This document shows positions 53,938-62,541 of a stretch of DNA of 64,000 nt, in pieces. The notes beneath the pieces were generated by a model. The model made no database searches. It saw only the letters and a list, made by a program, of their open reading frames with translations, and was not told the origin of the DNA. Both the position numbers and the translations under genes were made by a program. The DNA comes from Streptomyces sp. NRRL S-337 (GTDB lineage Bacteria > Actinomycetota > Actinomycetes > Streptomycetales > Streptomycetaceae), in assembly GCF_000720175.1 (NCBI RefSeq), contig NZ_JOIX01000016.1, positions 1-64,000 of the forward strand, read 5' to 3'. Numbering within the stretch: position 1 is the first letter of the stretch; every line of letters begins with the position of its first letter.

Positions 53938-53998
53938 TAAAGGTCCTCACGTTCTGGGTGGTGCCTGTCGGGCCGCGGCGGGAACACCGCGGCGGGTG

Positions 53999-54022
53999 TG
54001 CCGCATCCGGGCGGATGCGGCA
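53999..54022 (-). terminator. Hairpin between the two binding-protein genes
   Basis: TGCCGCATCCG (53999-54009) and CGGATGCGGCA (54012-54022), four bases past the stop of copy 2; it may end or weaken the transcript before copy 1. Confidence 0.65.
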
Positions 54023-54026
54023 GGGG

Positions 54027-55634
54027 TCAGTCGGCGACGCCCCGGCCGAGCTCCCAGATCTGGAGGCCGGAGGCGGAGTTGAGGGCCCAGCCGATGCCGG
54101 TGATGTCGTCGCGGGCGGCGACGTACTGCTTGCCCTGCCACAGCGGGAGCAGCGGGACGTCGTCGGCGATGATGTCCTGGGCCTGCTTGAAGTCGGCGCC
54201 CGCGGAGTTGCGGTCGGTCTGCTGGCGGCTGGCCGGGATCAGCTGCGACTCGATCTTGGAGTTGCGGTAGGGGCTGCCGAGGAAGTTCCGCTTGCCGATG
54301 AACGGCGCGATGTAGTTGTCGGCGTCCGGAATGTCGGCGAACCAACCCATGTGGTAGACGGTGTACTTGCCGGCCAGGGCGTTGGTGCGGTACTGCTGCC
54401 AGCTGTCGACGCCCTTGAGGCTGACGTCGAACAGCTTGGTGTCGTTGAGCTGCTTCTGCAGCGCCCGGACTTCCTTGCCGGAGCTGGGACCGTAGTGGTT
54501 CGTGGTGTAGGCGAGGGTGAACTTCACCGGGGTGCTGATGTTCGCCTGCTGCAGCGTCTTCCGGGCGGCGGCGACGCCGGGGTTCCCGTACTTGGTGAAG
54601 AACGAGTTGATGTGGCCGGTGAGGCCGGTGGGCACCATCGAGTAGAGCGGGTCGCTGGTGTAGGAGTAGACGTCGCGCACCAGCTCGGAGCGGTTGACGA
54701 TCTGTGCCATCGCCTGGCGCACGGCCTTGTTGGCGACGACCGGGGCCTTGGTGTTGAAGGCCAGGTAGCGGATCTCCTGGCCCGGCATCTCCTGGAGGGC
54801 GATGTGCTGGGCGCGGGCGTTCTCCAGACCGCGGATCTGGTCGGACGCCAGCCCGCGGTTCATCACGTCGACGTCGCCCTTGCGCAGCGCCTTCTCCGTG
54901 GCCGCCGAATCGGCGAAGAACCGCATCTCCACCTTGTCGTTCTTCACGCTCATCCCGCCCTGGTAATCGGGGTTCTTGGTGAAGACGGCCTTGGTGATGT
55001 GGCTGCCGCTGCGCTCGATCTTGAGGGTGTACGGACCGGAGCCGACCACGTCGAAGCCGTTGTACAGGCGGTTCTTGGGATACACCTGGCTGTCGACGAT
55101 GGCCGCGGCCGGGGTGGCGAGCTTCTCCGAGAAGGTGGCGTCCGGCTTGGAGAGGTGGAAGACCACGGTCTTGGCATCCGGCGTCTCGACGGTGTCGATG
55201 TCGTCGAGCAGCGCCACCGGGCCGTTGCTGTTGTTGATGGTCCGCATGCGGTCGATGGAGAACTTGACGTCCTGGGCCGTCAGGGCATGACCGTTCGAAA
55301 ACTTCAGGCCACTGCGCAGGGTGCAGCGGTACTGCTCGTTCTGGGTGTCGCGGAACCCGCAGGACTCGGCCGCGTCGGGCACCGGCGTGGTGCCCGACCG
55401 GGGCAGCCGCATCAGCGTCTGCAGGGTGCTGCGCAGCACGTTCCACGCGTCGACGTCGTAGGCCTGCGCCGGGTCGAGCGGGGCCGGCGCGGCCTTCGTC
55501 GCCTCGATCTGGGCGGCGACGCCCACCACGATGGGATCGCTGCCATCGCCCGCACCGTCCGTGCTTCCACAGGCCGCGAGCACGGGGGCAAGGAGACCGG
55601 CCAGCGCCGGCAGCACCAGGGTCTTGCGATTCAT
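54027..55634 (-). CDS. Oligopeptide/dipeptide-type ABC substrate-binding lipoprotein, copy 2
   Basis: 535 residues from ATG 55634. Lipobox LAPVLAAC. Same fold as copy 1: AWNVLRSTLQTLMRLPRSG, YRCTLRSGLKFSNGHALTAQ, VETPDAKTVVFHLSKPDATF, LAFNTKAPVVANKAVRQAMA, LLPLWQGKQYVAARDDITG. The two are about 40% alike by eye and probably arose by tandem duplication. Expression is likely separate because a hairpin intervenes. Ligand not predictable; these families also bind nickel or opines. Confidence 0.9.
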   Translation of the reverse strand: MNRKTLVLPALAGLLAPVLAACGSTDGAGDGSDPIVVGVAAQIEATKAAPAPLDPAQAYDVDAWNVLRSTLQTLMRLPRSGTTPVPDAAESCGFRDTQNEQYRCTLRSGLKFSNGHALTAQDVKFSIDRMRTINNSNGPVALLDDIDTVETPDAKTVVFHLSKPDATFSEKLATPAAAIVDSQVYPKNRLYNGFDVVGSGPYTLKIERSGSHITKAVFTKNPDYQGGMSVKNDKVEMRFFADSAATEKALRKGDVDVMNRGLASDQIRGLENARAQHIALQEMPGQEIRYLAFNTKAPVVANKAVRQAMAQIVNRSELVRDVYSYTSDPLYSMVPTGLTGHINSFFTKYGNPGVAAARKTLQQANISTPVKFTLAYTTNHYGPSSGKEVRALQKQLNDTKLFDVSLKGVDSWQQYRTNALAGKYTVYHMGWFADIPDADNYIAPFIGKRNFLGSPYRNSKIESQLIPASRQQTDRNSAGADFKQAQDIIADDVPLLPLWQGKQYVAARDDITGIGWALNSASGLQIWELGRGVAD

Positions 55635-56008
55635 CGTCGGCAGGTTCCTTATCAGCGCAGAGGTGTTGCTCGCGTCGACATTAGTAGGAACGGCCAGCCG
55701 CGCCGGGACACAAAGGAGTTGAACGGATAAGGCTTCCGGATAACGTCGGCGGGATGATCGATATCCGGACGGTGGAACGATCCGCGCGTTGCTCCATCAA
55801 TCCGGACACTTACCCCCGTAGAAACCTCCGAACGGGCCCCGTGGAGCACCTGCCGGGCCCGCTGTCGATGCCATGGCGCGTGAGAAACGTCACGCATTCA
55901 CGGCTCTGCGGCGATGTATCAATTCAGTCAGGATGCCCCCGGTCCTTTCGTCACGGAAAATGAGCGGACCGCTCCCCTGAGTTCTTCCGGGGATTTGGCG
56001 GGACACGC
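55635..56008. other. Intergenic region of about 370 bp without a visible gene
   Basis: Holds the promoter of binding-protein copy 2 and the downstream end of the HAD gene transcript. Two GGATAA copies occur about 15 bases apart near 55725-55745, and CGTGA-N6-TCACG is at 55879-55894; neither is assigned. No convincing coding frame. Confidence 0.55.
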
Positions 56009-56722
56009 TCAGTGCACGGCGCCGCGGCTTTCCGTGATGAGCGACCGGAGAAATGCGAGATCGACTTCTTCCAGCGAGCGGACGACGCTGCGGCCCGGGG
56101 CGGCCGGAATCGGGGTCACGGAGGGGACCGCGACGACCGGGCAGCCGGCCGCCTCTCCCGCCCGCACGCCGGTCAGGGTGTCCTCGATGACCACGCAGCG
56201 TGCCGGGTCCACCCCGAGCCGCGCGGCGGCCGTGACGTACGGGTCCGGGTGCGGCTTGGTGCGGGGCAGGTCGTCGCCCGCCAGGGTCAGCCGGAAGTGT
56301 TCCGGCCCGAGGGACTGCAGCATCCGGTCGACGATGGTGCGGTGCGAGGCGGAGACCAGCGCGGCGGGCACCTCGTGGGCGGCCAGCTCGGCCAGCAGCC
56401 GGTGGGCGCCCGGCATCAGCGGGACGCCGCGGGCGATCCGGTCCAGGAAGGCGGCGTTGAGCAGCACGCTGAGCTCGGTCAGGCCGATGTCGGCGCCGGT
56501 GGCCTGAATCAGATACCCGGCGCTGCGGGTCATCGGGCCGCCGACGACCACCTCGCGGTGGACGTCGTCGAGGACGTGGCCGAGCTCGGCGAACACCTGC
56601 GCCTCCGCCTCCCACCAGAACCCCTCCGTGTCGACGAGGGTGCCGTCGAGGTCGAGGAAGACGGCCTGGAGGGTCGCGGCGCCGCCCGTCCGGGTGCCGA
56701 CTGCGGGGATGCTGCTGGTCAT
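56009..56722 (-). CDS. HAD-family hydrolase (beta-phosphoglucomutase-like)
   Basis: 237 residues from ATG 56722 with GGAGGTGG before it; the longer frame to 56908 is not used. Motif I FLDLDGTLVDTEG (nucleophile Asp24, Asp26), motif II VSASHRT, motif III Lys in RTKPHPDPY, motif IV CVVIEDTLTG, with the small alpha-helical cap between. Likely a phosphatase or mutase on phosphosugars; unspecific by sequence. Lies between metH and the binding-protein genes. Confidence 0.87.
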   Translation of the reverse strand: MTSSIPAVGTRTGGAATLQAVFLDLDGTLVDTEGFWWEAEAQVFAELGHVLDDVHREVVVGGPMTRSAGYLIQATGADIGLTELSVLLNAAFLDRIARGVPLMPGAHRLLAELAAHEVPAALVSASHRTIVDRMLQSLGPEHFRLTLAGDDLPRTKPHPDPYVTAAARLGVDPARCVVIEDTLTGVRAGEAAGCPVVAVPSVTPIPAAPGRSVVRSLEEVDLAFLRSLITESRGAVH

Positions 56723-56760
56723 CCATCCACCTCCGTTACGCGTCCCACAAGGGACGAAAA

Positions 56761-56798
56761 GGCCGGTCGCCGTCCCCGGCTGGGGGATACGACCGGCC
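56761..56798 (-). promoter_or_regulatory. Hairpin with U-run upstream of the HAD gene
   Basis: On the minus strand GGCCGGTCG, a 20-base loop and CGACCGGCC are followed by TTTTCG, then GTCCC-ttgt-GGGAC and the ribosome site. The terminator-like form lies in the leader of the HAD gene and might also end metH readthrough. Confidence 0.5.
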
Positions 56799-56859
56799 AC
56801 TACCGGATCGATAAGTGTACGACGGTGTGCGCCGGAATGCGTGCCGGCGGCTCGGACGG

Positions 56860-56904
56860 CAGCGGCCGGGGCCGCCCGGTACGACTCCGGACGGCCCCGG
56901 CCGC
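56860..56904 (-). terminator. Hairpin terminator after metH
   Basis: AGCGGCCGGGGCCG (56860-56873) and CGGCCCCGGCCGCT (56891-56904), perfect 14-bp stem, 41-86 bases past the metH stop. Confidence 0.85.
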
Positions 56905-56945
56905 TCACGCTGCGTCACGCCGGACGGGGCCCGGCGGTACGGACG

Positions 56946-59900
56946 TCACCTGGCGTTGAAGTACTTCGCCTCCGGGTGGTGGATGACGATGGCGTCCGTG
57001 GACTGCTCCGGGTGCAGCTGGAACTCCTCGGAGAGCTGGACCCCGATCCGCTCGGGCTGCAGCAGGTCGGCGATCTTGGCGCGGTCCTCCAGGTCGGGGC
57101 AGGCGCCGTAGCCCAGCGAGAAGCGGGCGCCGCGGTACTTGAGCGCGAACATGTCCTCGACGTCGTCGGGGTCCTCGCCGCCGAAGCCCAGCTCGGCGCG
57201 GACCCGGGCGTGCCAGTACTCGGCCAGCGCCTCGGCCAACTGGACGGACAGGCCGTGCAGTTCGAGGTAGTCGCGGTAGGAGTTGGCCTCGAAGAGCTCG
57301 GCGGTGGCGGCACCGATCCTGGAGCCGACGGTGACGACCTGGAGGCCGACGACGTCGGTCTCCCCGGACTCCTCCGGGCGGAAGTAGTCCGCCAGGCACA
57401 GCCGGCGGCCGCGGCGCTGGCGCGGGAAGGTGAAGCGGGTGCGCTCGGTGCCGTCCTCGTGCAGCAGGATCAGGTCCTCGCCCTTGGAGACGCAGGGGAA
57501 GTAGCCGTGGACGACCGCGGCCTCCAGGAGGTTCTCGGTCTGCAGCTTGTCGAGCCAGCCGCGCAGCCGGGGGCGGCCCTCGGTCTCCACCAGCTCCTCG
57601 TACGTCGGGCCCTCGCCGGTGCGGGCCTGCTTGAGGCCCCACTGGCCCTTGAAGAGGGCGCCCTCGTCCAGCCAGGAGGCGTAGTCGGCGAGCTGGATGC
57701 CCTTGACGACCCGGGTGCCCCAGAACGGCGGGGTGGGGACCGGGTTGTCGGTGGCGACGTCGGAGCGCACCGCGCCCTCGGGCTCTTCCACCTCCAGCTC
57801 CGCGGTGTCCCGCTTGGGGACCCGGCGCTGCTTGAGCTCGGGGAGGGCCGCGCCGGGCACCCCGCGCTTGACGGCGATCAGGGCGTCCATCAGCCGCAGG
57901 CCCTCGAACGCGTCGCGGGCGTAGCGGACCTCACCCTCGTAGATCTCGTGCAGGTCCTGCTCGACGTAGGCGCGGGTGAGGGCGGCGCCGCCGAGGATGA
58001 CGGGGTAGTCGGCCGCCATCTTGCGCTGGTTGAGCTCCTCCAGGTTCTCCTTCATGATCACCGTGGACTTGACCAGGAGCCCGGACATGCCGATGACGTC
58101 GGCCCGGTGCTCCTCGGCGGCCTCCAGGATCGCCGAGACCGGCTGCTTGATGCCGAGGTTGACGACGTTGTAGCCGTTGTTTGACAGGATGATGTCGACG
58201 AGGTTCTTGCCGATGTCGTGGACGTCGCCGCGGACGGTGGCCAGGACGATGGTGCCCTTGCCCTCGTCGTCGGACTTCTCCATGTGCGGCTCCAGGTAGG
58301 CCACCGCGGTCTTCATCACCTCGGCGGACTGCAGCACGAACGGCAGCTGCATCTGGCCGGAACCGAAGAGCTCGCCGACGACCTTCATGCCGTCCAGGAG
58401 GGTGTCGTTGACGATGTCGAGGGCGGGGCGGTCCTGCAGGGCCGTGTCGAGGTCGGCCTCCAGACCGTTCTTCTCGCCGTCGATGATGCGCCGCTTGAGG
58501 CGCTCCTCCAGCGGCAGCGCGGCCAGTTCCTCGGCCTTGCCGGCCTTCAGCGACTTGGCGGTGGCGCCCTCGAAGAGCTGCATGAGCTTCTGCAGCGGGT
58601 CGTAGCCCTCGGACCGCCGGTCGTAGATCAGATCCAGGGCGGTGGTGACCTGCTCCTCGTCGAAGCGCGCGATCGGCAGGATCTTGGACGCGTGCACGAT
58701 CGCCGAGTCCAGGCCCGCCTTGACGCACTCGTCCAGGAAGACGGAGTTCAGCAGGATACGGGCGGCCGGGTTCAGACCGAAGGAGATGTTGGACAGGCCC
58801 AGGGTGGTCTGCACGTCCGGGTGGCGCCGCTTCAGCTCCCGGATCGCCTCGATGGTGGCGAGGCCGTCCTTGCGGGACTCCTCCTGGCCGGTGCAGATGG
58901 TGAAGGTGAGCGTGTCGATGAGGATGTCCGCCTCGTGGATGCCCCAGTTCCCGGTGAGGTCGTCGATGATCCGCTCGGCGATCTCGACCTTCTTCTCGGG
59001 CGTACGGGCCTGGCCCTCCTCGTCGATCGTCAGCGCGATCAGCGCGGCGCCGTGCTCCTTGGCCAGGGCGGTGACCTTGGCGAACCGGGACTCCGGTCCG
59101 TCACCGTCCTCGTAGTTCACGGAGTTGATCACCGCGCGGCCGCCGAGCTTCTCCAGGCCGGCCTGGATGACGGGCACCTCGGTGGAGTCCAGCACGATGG
59201 GCAGGGTGGAGGCGGTGGCGAAGCGGCCGGCCAGTTCCTCCATGTCGGCGACGCCGTCCCGGCCCACGTAGTCGACGCACAGGTCGAGCATGTGGGCGCC
59301 CTCGCGGATCTGGTCGCGGGCCATCTCCACGCAGTCGTCCCAGCGGCCCTCCAGCATCGCCTCGCGGAACTTCTTCGAGCCGTTGGCGTTGGTCCGCTCG
59401 CCGATCGCCAGGTAGGAGGTGTCCTGGCGGAACGGCACGGTCTGGTAGAGGGACGCGGCGCCCGGCTCGGGGCGCGGCCGGCGCTCGGGCGGGGTGAGGT
59501 CGCGGACCCGCTCCACGACCTGCCGCAGGTGCTCGGGCGTCGTACCGCAGCAGCCGCCGACCAGCGACAGGCCGTACTCGGCGACGAAGGTCTCCTGGGC
59601 GTCGGCCAGCTCCTGGGGCGTCAGCGGGTAGTGGGCGCCGTCCTTGCCGAGCACCGGCAGGCCCGCGTTGGGCATGCAGGACAGCGGGATGCGGGAGTGC
59701 CGGGCGAGGTAGCGCAGGTGCTCGCTCATCTCGGCCGGGCCGGTGGCGCAGTTCAGGCCGATCATGTCGATGCCGAGCGGCTCCAGCGCGGTCAGCGCGG
59801 CGCCGATCTCGGAGCCCAGCAGCATGGTGCCGGTGGTCTCGACGGTGACCGAGCAGATCACCGGGAGGTCGGTGCCGGTGGCCTTCAGGGCGCGGCGGGC

Positions 59901-60455
59901 GCCCAGGATGGCGGCCTTGGTCTGCAGCAGGTCCTGGGTGGTCTCGACGAGCAGGGCGTCCGCGCCGCCGGCGATCATGCCCTCGGCGTTCTGCTGGTAG
60001 GCGTCGCGGAGGGTGACGTAGGGGGCGTGCCCGAGGGTGGGCAGCTTGGTGCCGGGGCCCATGGAGCCCAGGACGTAGCGCTGCTGGCCGGTGGAGGCGG
60101 TGAACTCGTCGGCGACCTCGCGGGCGATCCGGGCGCCGGCCTCGGACAGCTCGTGGACCCGTTCGGGGATGTCGTACTCGGAAAGGGCGGCGTGGTTTGC
60201 GCCGAATGTGTTGGTTTCGACGCAGTCGACGCCGACCGCGAAGTACTCCTCGTGCACCGAACGGACGATGTCGGGCCGGGTGAGGTTGAGGATCTCGTTG
60301 CAGCCCTCCAGCTGCTGGAAGTCCTCCATGGTCGGGTCCTGGGCCTGCAGCATGGTGCCCATCGCCCCGTCGGCGACCACCACCCGCGTGGCCAGGGCCT
60401 CACGCAGGGATTCGATGCGGGCGGTAGGGGTGGACGATGGCGTCTTCGAGGCCAT
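56946..60455 (-). CDS. metH: Cobalamin-dependent methionine synthase MetH
   Basis: 1169 residues from ATG 60455 (GGGAG upstream; the frame to 60629 is longer). Domain order: homocysteine-binding barrel (DGAMGTMLQ; Zn ligands GLNCATGP and GGCCGTT), folate domain (AIGERTNANGSKKF), B12 domain with DVHDIGKNLV (DxHxxG, ~750), and the reactivation domain with GYGACPDLED. Transfers a methyl from methyltetrahydrofolate to homocysteine via cobalamin. E. coli enzyme is 1227 residues. Divergent from gylR; no B12 riboswitch seen in the spacer. Confidence 0.96.
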   Translation of the reverse strand: MASKTPSSTPTARIESLREALATRVVVADGAMGTMLQAQDPTMEDFQQLEGCNEILNLTRPDIVRSVHEEYFAVGVDCVETNTFGANHAALSEYDIPERVHELSEAGARIAREVADEFTASTGQQRYVLGSMGPGTKLPTLGHAPYVTLRDAYQQNAEGMIAGGADALLVETTQDLLQTKAAILGARRALKATGTDLPVICSVTVETTGTMLLGSEIGAALTALEPLGIDMIGLNCATGPAEMSEHLRYLARHSRIPLSCMPNAGLPVLGKDGAHYPLTPQELADAQETFVAEYGLSLVGGCCGTTPEHLRQVVERVRDLTPPERRPRPEPGAASLYQTVPFRQDTSYLAIGERTNANGSKKFREAMLEGRWDDCVEMARDQIREGAHMLDLCVDYVGRDGVADMEELAGRFATASTLPIVLDSTEVPVIQAGLEKLGGRAVINSVNYEDGDGPESRFAKVTALAKEHGAALIALTIDEEGQARTPEKKVEIAERIIDDLTGNWGIHEADILIDTLTFTICTGQEESRKDGLATIEAIRELKRRHPDVQTTLGLSNISFGLNPAARILLNSVFLDECVKAGLDSAIVHASKILPIARFDEEQVTTALDLIYDRRSEGYDPLQKLMQLFEGATAKSLKAGKAEELAALPLEERLKRRIIDGEKNGLEADLDTALQDRPALDIVNDTLLDGMKVVGELFGSGQMQLPFVLQSAEVMKTAVAYLEPHMEKSDDEGKGTIVLATVRGDVHDIGKNLVDIILSNNGYNVVNLGIKQPVSAILEAAEEHRADVIGMSGLLVKSTVIMKENLEELNQRKMAADYPVILGGAALTRAYVEQDLHEIYEGEVRYARDAFEGLRLMDALIAVKRGVPGAALPELKQRRVPKRDTAELEVEEPEGAVRSDVATDNPVPTPPFWGTRVVKGIQLADYASWLDEGALFKGQWGLKQARTGEGPTYEELVETEGRPRLRGWLDKLQTENLLEAAVVHGYFPCVSKGEDLILLHEDGTERTRFTFPRQRRGRRLCLADYFRPEESGETDVVGLQVVTVGSRIGAATAELFEANSYRDYLELHGLSVQLAEALAEYWHARVRAELGFGGEDPDDVEDMFALKYRGARFSLGYGACPDLEDRAKIADLLQPERIGVQLSEEFQLHPEQSTDAIVIHHPEAKYFNAR

Positions 60456-60678
60456 GGAGATGCTCCCGTGGTTGCGACGGCTGTCGGCTTTGCACCCCCC
60501 TTCAGGGGGCGCACCCGGCCAGCGTAGCTGTCGGGCGCGGTACACGTGTTCCCCGTTCCAGGGCGTGGACAGCACCCCGCCACCCCCCGTGGGTGGGCCG
60601 TTCGTGATCGTTGGCAAACTCCGGTGCACCCGCCCAGTAGTCCCCGTGCCCTGCCTTCAGTCGGCATGGGCCGATATC

Positions 60679-60695
60679 GTTCAGCATTGTCGAAC
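60679..60695. promoter_or_regulatory. Candidate GylR operator upstream of gylR
   Basis: GTTCAGCATTGTCGAAC, 17 bases with GTTC/GAAC arms, ends 22 bases before the gylR start. Repeated almost exactly at 61567-61583 before glpF, consistent with autoregulation. Confidence 0.75.
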
Positions 60696-60717
60696 TGCTC
60701 ACTTCGGAGGTTGCCCG

Positions 60718-61482
60718 ATGGCACGCACCATCCAGTCGTTGGAGCGCGCCGCCGCGATGCTGCGGCTGCTCGCGGGAGGTGAGCGGCGACTGGGCCTCTC
60801 GGACATCTCCTCCTCCCTCGGACTGGCCAAGGGCACCGCGCACGGGATCCTGCGCACCCTGCAGCAGGAGGGCTTCGTCGAGCAGGACGCGGTCTCGGGC
60901 CGCTACCAGCTGGGTGCGGAGCTGCTGCGGCTGGGCAACAGCTACCTGGACGTGCACGAGCTGCGCGCCCGCGCCCTGGTGTGGACCGACGACCTGGCCC
61001 GCTCCAGTGGTGAGGCGGTCTACCTGGGCGTCCTGCACCAGCAGGGGGTACTGGTGGTCCACCACGTCTTCCGGCCGGACGACAGCCGGCAGGTGCTGGA
61101 GGTGGGGGCGATGCAGCCGCTGCACAGCACGGCGCTGGGCAAGGTGCTCTGCGCGTACGACCCGGTGGCGCACAGCGAGGTCGTCGAGGCGGACCGGGAG
61201 GCGTTCACGCCGCGCACGGTGACCGGTCTCGGGGACTTCGAGGGGCTGCTGGACCTGATCCGGGCCCGGGGCTGGGCCGCGGACGTGGAGGAGACCTGGG
61301 ACGGCGTGGCGTCGGTGGCCGCGCCGATCCACGACCGGCGGCGGATGCCGGTGGGCGCGGTGGGGATCACGGGGGCGGTGGAGCGGGTCTGCCGGGACGG
61401 CGAACTGCGGCCGGAAATCGTCGCTGCTGTGCGCGATTGTGCACGCGCGGTGTCCCGTGATCTTGGCGCAGGGCGGTTCTGA
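60718..61482 (+). CDS. gylR: IclR-family glycerol operon regulator GylR
   Basis: 254 residues. Winged HTH at the start (RTIQSLERAAAMLRLLAGGE, SDISSSLGLAKGTAHGILRTL) and the IclR effector domain (VYLGVLHQQGVLVVHHVFRPDD, LHSTALGKVLCAYDPVAHSEV, TWDGVASVAAPIHD). In S. coelicolor GylR is the glycerol-responsive repressor of the gylCABX operon directly downstream, the same arrangement as here. Starts ATG 60718, 224 bases before glpF. Confidence 0.93.
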   Translation: MARTIQSLERAAAMLRLLAGGERRLGLSDISSSLGLAKGTAHGILRTLQQEGFVEQDAVSGRYQLGAELLRLGNSYLDVHELRARALVWTDDLARSSGEAVYLGVLHQQGVLVVHHVFRPDDSRQVLEVGAMQPLHSTALGKVLCAYDPVAHSEVVEADREAFTPRTVTGLGDFEGLLDLIRARGWAADVEETWDGVASVAAPIHDRRRMPVGAVGITGAVERVCRDGELRPEIVAAVRDCARAVSRDLGAGRF

Positions 61483-61535
61483 CCCTTTCGCCCCTTAAGT
61501 TCACCTAAGTTTTTGGCCAAGTACCTCTTGACGGG

Positions 61536-61583
61536 GTTCTGACGCTGAACAAAACTGCCGTTCATCGGTCGGCATTGTCGAAC
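61536..61583 (+). promoter_or_regulatory. glpF promoter region with GylR box
   Basis: GGTCGGCATTGTCGAAC at 61567-61583 is the second copy of the 17-bp box; upstream GTTCTGACGCTGAAC (61536-61550) is a looser GTTC-N7-GAAC site. A -35-like TTGACG is at 61528. Two operators would allow cooperative repression. Confidence 0.7.
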
Positions 61584-61706
61584 ACCACACGGCAATATTC
61601 GCTATGGTGGGCAGTGCCGGGCCGACCACCGCCCTCTCGGAGGGCGCGAACCACCGGAGGGACCCGGGGTTCGCCTTCCCCTGGACGAAGGACAAAGGAG
61701 TCGCCG

Positions 61707-62495
61707 GTGTCCAGCTCCGACATCTTCCTCAGCGAGACCATCGGTACCGCTGTACTGCTTCTGATGGGCGGCGGCGTCTGCGCCGCCGTCACGTTCAAGC
61801 GCTCCAAGGCGCACAACGCCGGATGGGTGGCCATCACCTTCGGGTGGGGCTTCGCCGTCCTCACGGGTGCCTACATCGCCGCGAAGTCCGGCGCGCACCT
61901 CAACCCCGCGGTCACGATCGGCCTCGCCATCAAGGGCGCCGTCGCATGGAGCCAGGTGCCGGTGTACCTGGCCGGCGAGATGCTCGGCGCCATGATCGGC
62001 GCCGTACTGGTCTGGGTCGTGTACTACGGACAGTTCCGTGCGCATCTGACCGATCCCGAGGTGCTGGCGGATCACACGAGCGAGGAGGGCATGGTCGACC
62101 AGGCCGCCGCTCCGAAGGCCGGCCCGGTCCTGGGCATCTTCTCCACCGGCCCGGAGATCCGCAATGCCGTGCAGAACCTCGCCACCGAGATCATCGCCAC
62201 CACCGTGCTCGTGCTGTCGATCCTCACGCTCGGTCTGAGCGACAACGGCAAGGGCGTCGGCGTCATCGGCACCCTGCTGGTGGCACTGGTCGTCGTCGGC
62301 ATCGGTCTGTCGCTGGGCGGCCCGACCGGATACGCCATCAACCCGGTCCGCGACCTCGGTCCGCGCATCGTGCACGCACTGCTGCCGCTGCCGAACAAGG
62401 GCGGTTCAGACTGGGGTTACGCCTGGATCCCGGTCGTCGGCCCGCTGATCGGCGGCGCCCTCGCCGGGGGCATCTACCAGGTCGCGTTCGCCTGA
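61707..62495 (+). CDS. glpF: Glycerol uptake facilitator (aquaglyceroporin)
   Basis: 262 residues from GTG 61707 (AAAGGAG). Six membrane helices; first channel motif GAHLNPAVT is canonical, while the second is [11 protein letters not shown] with Val in place of the usual Ala of NPARD. The R in that motif is kept, as are SLGGP contacts. Glycerol diffuses in and is trapped by GlpK encoded 46 bases downstream. Equivalent to gylC. Confidence 0.93.
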   Translation: MSSSDIFLSETIGTAVLLLMGGGVCAAVTFKRSKAHNAGWVAITFGWGFAVLTGAYIAAKSGAHLNPAVTIGLAIKGAVAWSQVPVYLAGEMLGAMIGAVLVWVVYYGQFRAHLTDPEVLADHTSEEGMVDQAAAPKAGPVLGIFSTGPEIRNAVQNLATEIIATTVLVLSILTLGLSDNGKGVGVIGTLLVALVVVGIGLSLGGPTGYAINPVRDLGPRIVHALLPLPNKGGSDWGYAWIPVVGPLIGGALAGGIYQVAFA

Positions 62496-62541
62496 TCCGC
62501 CCGACCGCCCCGCCGCCCGCACAGACTTCTTGGAGCACACC

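Noticed and set aside
60456..60717. Possible cobalamin or SAM riboswitch ahead of metH
   Set aside because: I could not find the B12 box or SAM core on the minus strand in this spacer.
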